A stretch of 64,000 nt of DNA from Glandiceps talaboti (Eukaryota; Hemichordata; Enteropneusta; Spengelidae), in the NCBI RefSeq assembly GCF_964340395.1, contig NC_135565.1, forward strand, positions 11,847,742-11,911,741, written 5' to 3'. How positions within the stretch are numbered: the stretch's first letter is position 1; each line of letters starts with the position of its first letter. Shown here piece by piece: positions 14,101 through 23,986 of the stretch. A model generated the notes under the pieces. The model was not told where the DNA came from. It saw nothing but the letters and a program-made list of their open reading frames with translations, and did no database searches. Made by a program: the position numbers and the translations under genes.

Positions 14101-15264
14101 CTAGAACATCCAAGAAAATGTGCGATTTGTTAGCTTGGCGAATTCAAGATTGTATGGCCTGTAATACTCTGTTAGGAGATTTAAAACATTTCTATCTACA
14201 TCCGGGTGGGATCTACCTTTTGTCTGACCCATGCAAAATTCAGGCACTTTAATACAATAAAAACCCTTAGTTTTGTTGAAGTAAAAGGAGTCGTCAGTAA
14301 AGTAAGGTTGCAGATTTAGAAATGATTCCACCTTTTGAATTTCAGACAGCGGGTTGACTTTGAATGTATTGCCGTCCACAATCAGAATTCTGTCAGGTGT
14401 AAAATACTTTAACCACCGCTCCAAGAAATAAGAATACAGCCCCCTCCGTATAAGCCCGTGTTTTGTTTTAAGTTTCCCCTCTTCGTCCATAAGTGTCGAT
14501 TCAATCGTCGTATTAACAAAGTTATACCCTCCTGGAAGAAAGCTTTTTAAATATTGCGATGCCCTTTTATAGTCAAATCTATCCGGTTTTGATTTTTGGC
14601 TGAATAATTTGTGTTTCTCTTTGAAGTGCAATAACTGACAATAGTCGGAGATGACGCGTTGTACCGGGTCGCATGCAACGAAGATAATCTTTGTGTCTAT
14701 CGCCAGGTCTTCGTGTATATGTTTTATTGCTTTTGAACTATGGAAATAAGCAGGTGATCTTTCTATTGTCAGTTGTCCCGGTGTTGCCACCGGCATACGG
14801 CCAATATACCAATCTATTCCTTTGTCATACAAATATGGGGAATTAAAGAAAGCAACTTCACCCTCCGCTGCGACAATATTAGGATGGAAGTCGAGAAATG
14901 TGCCCAGGCTAGCTGTACCACATTTCTTAATTCCTGCAATGATTGCTCCTGGAAGTCTTTTACGTCTTTTGCTTCCTCTGGCATCTCCCTGGTGAATTAT
15001 TTCCTTGACGGCTCCATTATTACTTGTATTGGCCTCACCTTTTAATGTAGTATACGCACTACTTATGTGCGCTGTGTCACCTTTTACATCTGATATCATT
15101 AAAGTATTTTCCTTTCCAGTCATGTGTTGGCTATACTTTGGGTCAAGTGCTTGATCGGCATTGCCTTTCCAATTGGTTATACTTAATGTGTGACTTCTTA
15201 TGTATAAAAGGATGACGATGACCAGCAAGCCGAACAATATAACTCTCTTCTTCCGCATCACCAT
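14101..15264 (-). CDS. Heparan sulfate glucosamine 3-O-sulfotransferase-like protein (HS3ST family)
   Basis: A 387-residue type II Golgi membrane protein in one exon. The family transfers sulfate from PAPS to the 3-OH of glucosamine in heparan sulfate. Seen: a short basic cytosolic tail (MVMRKKR), a signal anchor at about residues 8-22 (VILFGLLVIVILLYI), a stem of about 80 residues, then the sulfotransferase domain. The 5'-phosphosulfate loop reads AGIKKCGTASL and the 3'-phosphate segment DPVQRVISDY. The C-terminus matches HS3ST closely (FYFNKTKGFYC, then KGRSHPDVD and RTFSWMF). The motif normally written EVHFFD reads EVAFFN: the catalytic Glu is kept, but His is Ala and Asp is Asn. Whether it is still a 3-O-sulfotransferase is therefore uncertain. 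The start is the first of two close ATGs. An AATAAA lies 25 bases past the stop. Confidence 0.9.
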   Translation of the reverse strand: MVMRKKRVILFGLLVIVILLYIRSHTLSITNWKGNADQALDPKYSQHMTGKENTLMISDVKGDTAHISSAYTTLKGEANTSNNGAVKEIIHQGDARGSKRRKRLPGAIIAGIKKCGTASLGTFLDFHPNIVAAEGEVAFFNSPYLYDKGIDWYIGRMPVATPGQLTIERSPAYFHSSKAIKHIHEDLAIDTKIIFVACDPVQRVISDYCQLLHFKEKHKLFSQKSKPDRFDYKRASQYLKSFLPGGYNFVNTTIESTLMDEEGKLKTKHGLIRRGLYSYFLERWLKYFTPDRILIVDGNTFKVNPLSEIQKVESFLNLQPYFTDDSFYFNKTKGFYCIKVPEFCMGQTKGRSHPDVDRNVLNLLTEYYRPYNLEFAKLTNRTFSWMF

Positions 15265-16632
15265 CGTATCTCTTTGACGTACAGTGAATATTCATGCATA
15301 TAACCCAAATAGATGCAGTACTGAAGTACACTGACTTGTTTCTGTACAAAGACACAAGGAATATGGAACTGTATGAGGTTTTAATCAAATCACGCTCCCG
15401 TTTGATACAATCATATACCTAGTTAATTCAACGACGCCATGTGAATCGAGTTGCTTTTAATTTACTTAAATTTAGTAAATTCATGGATTAACGGTATGCG
15501 AACACTTTGTTTGTGTAAAACGTGCCCCGTTATTAACTCCAAAAGAGTGCCCTAAATGAAATTGAGAGCACTGTTGAAACAATGGGGATAAGCTGGAGAG
15601 GAATACAACGGAATTTAATGAATAACCACAGTTACAAGTTAATTCGAGTGAAATATTCTTGAATGTATAGATAAACAATGCAAATGTGAAACTTTTAATT
15701 GACAGGTAAAGATAGACTTCATATAATAAAACAAAGCAGTATTTGGGACTGGTAACATCTGATATATCTGAATGAACGACTGATTAATGACAGCAATGTC
15801 TTCATTCAGCCAGAAACTACTCGATACTAACCTCAGGATTCATTACTGTTCGTCTAGCAACTATTAGTGACTAGTGACTAGTGACTAGGGGGGGGGGGGA
15901 TCTGCGATGAGCATTTTGCTTCGGGAGTCTTCGGAAAATTGCATCACAGCCGGGACACGATCGTTTTTTTTTTTAACCATGCCTGAACGTTGCGTGGTAG
16001 GGGAACGTCAATGATTGAGTCTACACTGATTTCCTCACAAAAGATTTGGAAGTTCTAATCAGCCTGCTTCTTTTCAACATACAGAGGATAAGTTTCCAAA
16101 CGTTTTCAATGATGTCTTAGTACTGCACAGCTCTCAAACTCACGAAAAACGATCATGAATTATAACATGCTGTGTCCTCGTGCATGGTGTACTACATACA
16201 TGTATTACGTCACTAGCCATGATGACGTTTCTTTTGTTGGCTGTGATTACGAGTCCTAATGTTGAATTGAAAGTTATTTCACCAGATAAGAAACATAAAT
16301 TACACTTTCAAAAAACATACTAGTATAACATTACGAGCTGGTACCACATAATGGGAATTTTTACAACATTTTATTGTATTCTGATAGAATCATTCTGAGA
16401 CATAACTCGGGAAACAAATGCCCGTGGTTCAAACACAGTTTTAATAGCGTACACGAACACATTGTGTAGTCAGTGAGTCTCACTAATACATCCATGGTCG
16501 ATATAACCCCACTAAATAGTACTACTGTTACGGCTTTATGATCTCAATGGGACAACTACTTTCTAAATTTCGACCCAATTTTTCCTTCATCTGCTAATTT
16601 AAAATATCTACTTTTTATTATCATAAACTTAC
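15265..16632. other. Intergenic between the sulfotransferase and the orphan exon
   Basis: Holds a G11 run near 15890 and a short CTATTCGTCTAGCAAC-like piece of family C near 15848. I searched the minus strand for a Cys-rich second exon of the P2X7-like gene and did not find one. Confidence 0.5.
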
Positions 16633-16892
16633 CAGTCAGTATTATTTAGTCTGTCAACAAGAACATCGTCAACGACCATTATGCATGTCTGCAGCTGGAG
16701 ATTGTTGTTTGGCTGTAGTCGTGGTTTTGGTAGTGGTTCATATAGAAACGGTACAATACAAGCATCCCTCACTACCGCATCATCTTCGTCATAACTAGTA
16801 CTGCATGTATTGTTGTCATTGTCAATTTTGACTTCTAAATAGTGGAAAGTGGTTCCACTAGAATGGTTATCCCTTGTTATGTAATCGGACAT
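16633..16892 (-). CDS. Orphan first coding exon, P2X7 ballast-domain-like protein (partial)
   Basis: An exon encoding 86 residues plus two bases from the ATG at 16892 to a consensus donor (ACTG|GTAAGT). The residues before the donor (VPFLYEPLP, a spacer, then DRLNNTDW) resemble the segment that precedes the Cys-rich zinc-binding part of P2X7-ballast-type proteins in invertebrates, where a PYxYEPL motif is followed by an xRLxNTxWCxCGNC motif. Here the donor falls exactly at NTDW, so the cysteines would lie in the next exon. I found no such exon downstream on this strand before the sulfotransferase gene. The upstream 60 bases carry a palindromic CRE and an ETS-like CCGGAA. It may be the start of a gene whose remainder lies beyond intervening genes, or a decayed copy. 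The assignment rests on remembered family motifs and is moderate. Confidence 0.45.
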
Positions 16893-18552
16893 ATTTGAAG
16901 TTCGTTCCGGTTGTGACGTCATGAAATACATAAACAACTTCGGCAATTTCCGGAATTTTTCCCCAAAAAATCATTTTTTTATAATTAATACCGTACTTTT
17001 GTCAAAAAATGTCACACAAATCTTTAATCACCTATGAAAACTACATCATTTGCAGGCAAAAAGTCTGAAAGTTTGGAAACCTATTTACATACACTTTCAC
17101 AAGTTTCAGTAGAATACTGTGAGTACCTTTTACATATGCAGAAATTCATCCTAAAACGTATAAACTCAGTTTAAGTCATTTAAGATAATTTGAGGTATGT
17201 GACAATAAATATGATATTATAATACCTTCTCTTCACTGTGAAGTAAGACTATTGTCCCATCAAATTAAAGGATCAGTGGATAGACAGTACCGCGTACGTT
17301 GCAAGGATGTGGTGTCTGGAAATAAACTCATGTGAAGTCATCGAGTTTCCAGACATGAACTGGCATGATACTATTCATGTAAAGACAAAACCAAATATGT
17401 GGAAATCCATTGTAATCACCGATCATTGTAGAACAAAAAAAAAAAAAACGAATTTTGGACGGGTATGACAATGGATAAAACAATCTTATATAACTAAGTG
17501 AACACTATCTATGAATACAAACAGTACATGTACAGTACAAGTAAAGCAGAAATGGAATGTGCATGGGGTTGGTGACATGCGCGCACAATAGGAACCGCCT
17601 TGAAGCAGACAAATGAATATGCAGCCTACCAGTAAGTAGAACATTGAAACCAAACCATATACAATAATTTCTGCAGAGAAGCCTGCTTCTTCTACAGTGG
17701 ATAAAAGAATGCTAAATTTATTACTTGCCGATGTGTATTTGTAAAAGGTGCTGCATGTTGATGATTTCTCTGTCTGTTTTTGTCAATCGTGAGTTGAAAT
17801 ACGTCTATATTTATAAAGTATATCATATCCCATGGCTGAATTCGAAAGGGTCCCTTTCTATATATTGTTACAGTATACGACAGCCTATGTGTACAGTGCA
17901 TTAATGTCGTTACAATGGGATTTAAAAGAGTCAATGATAAGTCGTGATGGTATAATGGAACCATTTGTATGCCATTGTTCCAACAATAGAAAGATCTTTC
18001 AGGAGCAGCTCTGACAATTTGGTAGCAGAACTCTGACAATTTGCGGACAGTGAGTGAATAGAATGATAACAGACAGACAGAGATAGACAGACTATCAGAA
18101 CATGATGAGAATGGTAAAAACAAACAGTGAAGTCCTCGATTATGGGAAATAATCGGAAATGCTGGTATAACATAACCGCCCCTTAAGTGAAGTAAAACTA
18201 CAGTACAGTGACGTTGAAAACACTTCTTAAGAATAATTAATCTCAATGACAAGTAACTACATCCAAATTTACAACACAGTTTTCATTGATTGTATTTTGA
18301 CATTTTCATTTTTTGTGTGCAAATATCAATACTTCGACAGTTTTTATTCGAAGAAAAATAAGAAACAAGCTTATATACGTACACTGACGAATAGAAATGA
18401 AACCACTCAGACACTGCATGCATACACAACTGCACCAATCAGTAAACAACTGAATTTGATTACTTGGCACATCATGTTGGAAGTACAGAGATTTATTTAA
18501 CAGCTGCATGACCACTTTATAGCTGCCCCCACAGGGTGCAGCGAGAATGTAA
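16893..18552. other. Intergenic, no gene seen
   Basis: A 186-codon open frame at 17692-18252 (minus) lacks domain signatures and repeated structure and looks like chance. Confidence 0.5.
16914..16921 (-). promoter_or_regulatory. Palindromic CRE motif (TGACGTCA) upstream of the orphan exon
   Basis: TGACGTCA lies 22 bases upstream of the ATG at 16892, with an ETS-like ACCGGAAC between it and the ATG. The pairing of CRE and ETS sites near a start is typical of animal core promoters, so this may be a promoter or 5' UTR. No expression evidence is available. Confidence 0.35.
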
Positions 18553-18612
18553 TTGATCGATTGATCGATCGATCGATTGATTGATTGATTGATTATTTGG
18601 TTAAACGATTGA
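18553..18612 (+). repeat. (GATC/GATT)n tetranucleotide repeat
   Basis: Alternating ATCG and ATTG units, immediately before a family G copy. Confidence 0.85.
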
Positions 18613-18639
18613 TCGATTGAATGATCAGTTTTTGTGGTG

Positions 18640-18935
18640 CGATATAACTTATTTTGTGTGTTATATTGATCAATTCACTCATTGAGTTTTAAAACTATTT
18701 CTTTTTCTTTCCCTGGTTACTTTGCTCTCAGCTGTATCTCAGACCACTAAAAGTCTGAGGCTGTATGTAATTCTCTTTTCTTTATTGACTAAATAAAGAC
18801 GCCTTGTCCATTCTTCTCCTCTTATCTAAATTAAAACACTCCTAATCTTATAATTGGCGAGAGATCAGTTACTGTGAAAATTTGCTTTGTGTCTAATCTT
18901 CTGCATCTGGGAGATTATCACACTGGACAGTCGAT
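18640..18935 (+). repeat. Dispersed repeat family G, copy 1
   Basis: Shares TCAGACCACTAAAAGTCTGA, AAATAAAGACGCCTTGTC and ATAATTGGCGAGAGATCAGT with copies at 41.04, 52.07 (reverse) and 57.12 kb. The last two are the paired arms of the second large inverted duplication. Confidence 0.65.
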
Positions 18936-19124
18936 CATGCATAAACTACAAATGTAGTAAGGAAGAGAATTACATAGAGTGCACATATGGTAATCTTGTC
19001 TATTGTTCAAACATTGAAAATTTAAATGGCAAATCTTTCACAAACAACAGATATGGCCAGTTCCTTATTGGCTACTGATAAAGTTAATCTGTCCATCACT
19101 GGTTAGGACTATACTATGGTACAA

Positions 19125-19186
19125 ACATACATACATACATACATACATACACACACATACATACATACATACATACACACACACCA
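19125..19186 (+). repeat. (CATA)n microsatellite
   Basis: Tetranucleotide tract with CACA interruptions. Confidence 0.9.
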
Positions 19187-19544
19187 TGAAAATTTGGGTA
19201 CCAACACTTTATTTAACTGTACTGAACAGCCTTGTCCACCTCCTACAAAATGTAGACTGTAGTGTACAAGTAAAACTATATGTGTACAATACTTCTGTTT
19301 TACTATACTTAATTGTGTCTTTTCACCCGTAACACATCATACAAAAACAATGGTATTTTCGACTATTATAATATCTTTTAGCTTAAAAATATCCATTCAC
19401 ATCAGTGCAATGTTGTGACTGTGGATTAGTACTAGGACTTATTATTCATTTATTATATCACAAAGTCAACTTATAAAGTTGTTCGTGTAAACACAAATGC
19501 GGCCCTGGTAGAGAAGGATTAAAAGTACCAATGTTTTTTAAAAA

Positions 19545-19676
19545 ATTACATCAACTTAAAAAGACAATATGAAACTGGTCTTCCAATCCATAACAGCTGT
19601 ACATCTGATTGGAAGAAAATAATAACAAAGACTACATGGAAAACAATGGAAAACATAACTACCTGAATTAGACATA
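19545..19676 (-). repeat. Dispersed repeat family A, partial copy 3
   Basis: Only one half is present: ACATCAACTTAAAAAGACAA through ACATAACTACCTGAATTAGA. Confidence 0.55.
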
Positions 19677-20254
19677 CCAAAAAAAAAATTAAAAAAAATA
19701 AACTAGAAAATCTATCTATCCCACTTGTTCTAAATTGAGCATAATCGGAACCACAGGTTTACTTTTTGTTAGGCCTAAGAAGATATACAGTTCAGTTTCA
19801 CTTATATCATTGGATATTGCTCCTAGAGCACTTGAACTTTGCATGGATATACATTTTGTATCTTTTAAACATAGAATTGTTACACTGTCACTCTGCGACA
19901 CAATCTTAGGACTTGAATAAGTACCTCTTTTAACCTTTCAGTATTCAGGTATGAACACAAAACATTTCCATAATACATTACTAGAGGGCGCTGTTCATTC
20001 AGAAAGGCCCCTGGTATGGCTGTTATAGTCCTGAGGTGAGTGCAAGTACAAATGTAGGTAACACTAGATGTCGAGATGGTTCAGCAGTATTGTGATGCAT
20101 ACATAAGTTGTATTAGGGCCGAGCATTACATACTAACTCCCTGTCCTCACTCGCCTTGTATATAGTGATAAAATCTTGAAAAATAATGTACACTCAAACT
20201 TATACATTGTTAGAAGACATATTTAGATATACATTGAATAATACATCACAGTCC

Positions 20255-20511
20255 AATAGGGAACATGCAAACCCACCATGTTGAATGTTGCATCATGGGA
20301 AAAGTGATAATAAATACTAATCAATTAGTATTGTAAACAATGTTGATACATTGTTTGTAACCACAAATGATCAATTCATAGTGACCCTGACAATTGTGGG
20401 AGGTTAATTTTTATTAGTAGCTCCAGATTAGGTATTATGATAACCACAGATAATCCCATTGTCCTTTGCGTCTGAGCATGCTCAGTCTGGATTGCAAGTT
20501 TGTTCCCTATT
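20255..20511. mobile_element. MITE family B, copy 2 (257 bp)
   Basis: Reverse-orientation copy of the 9.87 kb element, with the same ends (AATAGGGAACATGCAA and GTTCCCTATT) and about 90 percent identity by eye. Confidence 0.75.
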
Positions 20512-21140
20512 ACCTAAGGTCACTGATTGAATGGCAATGCAATGAAGCAGCATATCAAATTATTGTGAAGAACACAATGTGTAGTACTCACTGGTTGGGT
20601 AGCCATGTTGTCATTGCTGGTTATGACTACAAGATCAAAGCTGAAAACTACAAAGTTACATTCATGCCTGCCGTCTTTAAGCTGCAATTATCTTTCCTGA
20701 CCATCACACGATCCAGTCTCAAAATACCTTGTGATTCGTGTGTCCCTCCTGTCATAAATTTAACCATGCATTTTTAAATACCTTTCCTACAACCGGAATA
20801 TGATGTATAAATACATCATAATTCCATAGCGTTTGATTTCCTGTGATATGCAAATCTGTCGGCAAGACTATCAACATTACATAAATAGTTAGCTGAGATC
20901 TATCATCACTTTGTCCAAGCTGCGAGGTAGGAAGCGGTTACATCATCAAACCAATAATTATATTTGTCCGACAAACAGTTTAGTACGTCCATAACTCTAT
21001 GCTCCTAATAATATTATGTATGCACCTACAACAACAAAGAGAGCACTGATCATTTCAAACTTGACTTCACCCGTGACAATATTTCTGAAGATAAAATATA
21101 TTTTAGTGATTTTTCTTTGCCTCAAGTATAAACCACGATT

Positions 21141-21569
21141 TCAATATCTGTATTTTGTTGAGTAGTCTTTTGGTGAGACTACCAGACCTCGTCCTTTCCT
21201 TGCACCTCTGTATACAGTCTCTATAATATCGACCATTTCCTGCTTGTCCTCCAGTGCCCAGTTTATTTTGTTGTTGTTTCCGGTTCCCAAATCAATCATG
21301 ATATGTTTGTTCCTGAAGAAAAACATCGAAGTACAAGGATCGTACAATTCATACATTTTGTTGAAGTCGGGCACCTCTGAAATGTCTACCAGATACATCA
21401 CAGCAAAGTTTTTCACTTTATCGGCGATCGAGTACAGGACCTCATCCATTTTCATGCAGGTAGGATCCCAATCATGGCCAAATCGTATGACAACCACCCT
21501 GTCCTCCTCTGATAATATGGCTTGGTCCACTTGCCAACCATTGTGGAGATGTGATAACATGTAAGACAT
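21141..21569 (-). CDS. TXNL4A: Thioredoxin-like U5 snRNP 15-kDa protein Dim1 (TXNL4A)
   Basis: A 142-residue protein of exactly the family length, differing from the human protein at only about six positions by recollection. Dim1 is a thioredoxin-fold core component of the U5 and U4/U6.U5 tri-snRNP, needed for pre-mRNA splicing and acting in the nucleus. Diagnostic segments: MSYMLSHLHNGWQVDQ at the start, RFGHDWDPTCMKMDEVLYSI, DLGTGNNNKINWALEDK, and VSPKDYSTKYRY at the end. The WDPTC motif replaces the redox CxxC of true thioredoxins, as is normal for Dim1. All coding sequence is in one exon. A strong acceptor (pyrimidine-rich tract then ACAG) lies four bases upstream of a Kozak CACCATG, so a 5' UTR intron is likely. 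The gene is oriented away from NDUFA9. Confidence 0.97.
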   Translation of the reverse strand: MSYMLSHLHNGWQVDQAILSEEDRVVVIRFGHDWDPTCMKMDEVLYSIADKVKNFAVMYLVDISEVPDFNKMYELYDPCTSMFFFRNKHIMIDLGTGNNNKINWALEDKQEMVDIIETVYRGARKGRGLVVSPKDYSTKYRY

Positions 21570-21573
21570 GGTG

Positions 21574-21600
21574 CTGTCATAAAAGACAATAAGACAATAC
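21574..21600 (-). promoter_or_regulatory. Probable 3' splice site just upstream of the TXNL4A start codon
   Basis: On the gene strand a T-rich tract ends in ATGACAG, followed directly by CACCATG. This fits a 5' UTR intron whose acceptor sits four bases before the initiator, so the transcription start lies further towards NDUFA9. The upstream exon was not identified. Confidence 0.55.
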
Positions 21601-23942
21601 AAGAATGAATGTTCATGAACTCTGGGATGACAAATAATTTCTTGAAAAAGAATCCCAAATTTCTAAACAGCATTGGCAGGGGTGTACTGCAATTCAATTT
21701 TTTTTTTCAATTCTTCTGAGACACATGACAAATAACTTATAATCAATAATCTTAAATTTTTAGATTATTGTTCACCCCTGACGATGCTGACAAGATGTTG
21801 ATAAAAATTTTGGATTCACTTACGAGAAATGATAATATACCTATACTAAACATAAGAGTGGGTTACATGTTTTAATTACCAGTTATTTCATCCAACAATG
21901 GGGATATATAATTATGAATATTGTATAAAATCAGTTTTCAATGACTTTATCAGAGTACATTGTACTTCATCACAGTGTTTGGAGCATAGTTTTGTTTTCT
22001 GTAATTTTTAGTTTGAAAAAAAACATGGGATCAAATTTGTGAAACTTTCTCCATGGGAGGAAAACTAGCAGAGCCGAGGAGACAAGGTCATTGTAAACCC
22101 TGCTAGGATGTAGCTCTGGAAATGTGTGCTCTGATAACTCCAACATATCTCTGTTACTCAGCGATGGATCTGTTACGCCACAATTAATCCTCCCTGTCAA
22201 AAACCCTACAATAAACATATTAAAAAATGACACAGATCCATGTCAAAGTCCTTGATAAATATTGAAATGTATTTTAAATCACTAAATTTAACATACATCT
22301 TTGCCATAGCATCATGTCTAGCATAATGTTCACTCGAGCTGCAAAGCAAACTATAATCTGACTACATGTAACTCAATACTAAAACATCATCCATTTTACA
22401 TGTACATGTATGACTCACAGGAATGTTACATGTAGACAAGAAATGACTGAATAGACAAGATGTAGGTTAAAGGTAGAACTGGCCATTCATGTGGTTGTCT
22501 CACCTGTGTATTTGAAATCACTAAATTTTGCTATTTTTGCCCAACACACAAAAGTGAAATTCAAACAATCAAAATATCAGTTGGATAGCAGAATATTAGT
22601 AGTGATAGTCGTTCAAGTGTACAGATAGGCTGTATACATTACATATGTATTCTTGACAATGTACATGTATTCAGTCTATTTCTAGACTTGAACTACTATG
22701 GCTACTACATGTACATGTATATTCCGCTATCCTAACTCAGATTTTTGATTGTTTGAATTTTGCTCTTGTGTGTTGGGCAAAAATAGCAAAAAATCAAAAT
22801 GTTAGCTACTTAAGATAGTGGAATATTTCAGCGATAGTCGTTCAAGTCTACAGATAGGCATTAATGGGTGGTTATTTTACCGAACATCTGTACACAGGAA
22901 ACTAGAGTTGTAAGAAATTATGTGTAGTCTCAGGATTTTTTTTATAGGGAACCATAGCGGACCAATGCAGAAGTGTCGAAGTTATCAGAGCACACTTCTC
23001 TAAAGCTAGGTCGAGAAGAGGAATACAGTACAGCAATTATTAACAACAACAACAACAACAACAACAATGGTTGAATGAAAGTGGCATATTTTGAGTATGA
23101 CCAACTGTCGAATGTGATATGAAATCAGGTTTAACTTTAAGCTGTGGCAAGCTAACCCTGCATTCCTACATGTATTTTGTATTACTAACCTACCTCTACC
23201 TTCCCTCTCCATTTGAACATGCAGCCGGATCGAGAATAGACTTAGCCTGGCAAACAGTACTAATTTTAATACAAATTGGTTATGTGCAATTGTACCATAA
23301 ATTATTTGTATATCGGTGTGTGATTGTACAAGTATGTACAATCAGTTCACTCTCAGACACTACACTATTCGTCAATGCATGCATGGAACTTGGAAGAATT
23401 TGTGAGATATCCTCCCAAAGTCTAGTAATGGTAATGCATTGGTCTATCATTATTTGTACACACGGTCCACTGTTCTTGATTCTTGTCGAATGACGCGACT
23501 TTTAAAGCCCGTCTAGTTCACACCATCGTCGTATATTCGACCTACCTTGAACTTTGTCAACTCCAAAGACCATAAGATAAACGAAGTGATACTACATATA
23601 TCGTTTTCCTTACTCTCAAAGACAAACAAATATCGTTCTGACACTGCAGTCGTTTCCTGAACGTGTGGGTTTGTAACTCCCTAGTCGGAGATTTTTGTTG
23701 GTCAAGTGCGCCCTCTGTGCCACCCAAGCTACCGAAGTACAATTTTCAATTTTGTATGAAACAAGAAAGTGCTTCGAAACTGTACATTTTGAGTGTCTAT
23801 ATTATTGTTTATATCAATTTATTACAGAATAAAATGACAGCGTTCTCTTTTTGACGCACATTGGCTACTGACTCAATGTTTTAAATCACATAAGATAGGG
23901 AGTTCTTATAATGCGCAGAAGATCTGTACGCAGGTGTCCATT
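21601..23942. other. Region between the divergent TXNL4A and NDUFA9 genes
   Basis: Should contain the TXNL4A 5' exon(s) and both promoters. Visible features are the inverted repeat at 22.5-22.8 kb and a short (AAC)n at 23040-23067. Confidence 0.5.
22525..22791. repeat. Inverted repeat with about 80-bp arms
   Basis: TTTTGCTATTTTTGCCCAAC and its complement GTTGGGCAAAAATAGCAAAA end the unit; the arms continue through CAAACAATCAAAA. A direct repeat of GATAGTCGTTCAAGT follows at about 22835-22850. Confidence 0.65.
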
Positions 23943-23954
23943 CAAGATGGCGGC
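23943..23954 (+). promoter_or_regulatory. TISU/YY1-type initiator element at the NDUFA9 start codon
   Basis: CAAGATGGCGGC matches the published TISU consensus SAASATGGCGGC at every position and contains a YY1 core. Known of the element: it drives both transcription and scanning-free initiation on very short 5' UTRs and is enriched in mitochondrial genes. It implies a transcription start only a few bases upstream. Confidence 0.7.
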
Positions 23955-23986
23955 TTTACTGGTGACCCGAGCCGCGAACTGTACAA
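23947..23986 (+). CDS. NDUFA9: NDUFA9 exon 1 (coding part)
   Basis: [13 protein letters not shown] plus one base, then donor A|GTAAGT. It is the start of the mitochondrial presequence. The exon ends in phase 1, matching the exon 2 acceptor. Confidence 0.85.

Noticed and set aside
17692-18252. 186-codon open frame on the minus strand
   Set aside because: No domain, low-complexity hydrophobic and Ser-rich composition, no splice or promoter context; likely chance.
19125-19186. CRISPR-like or other regularly spaced repeat array
   Set aside because: It is a tetranucleotide microsatellite, in a eukaryotic sequence.
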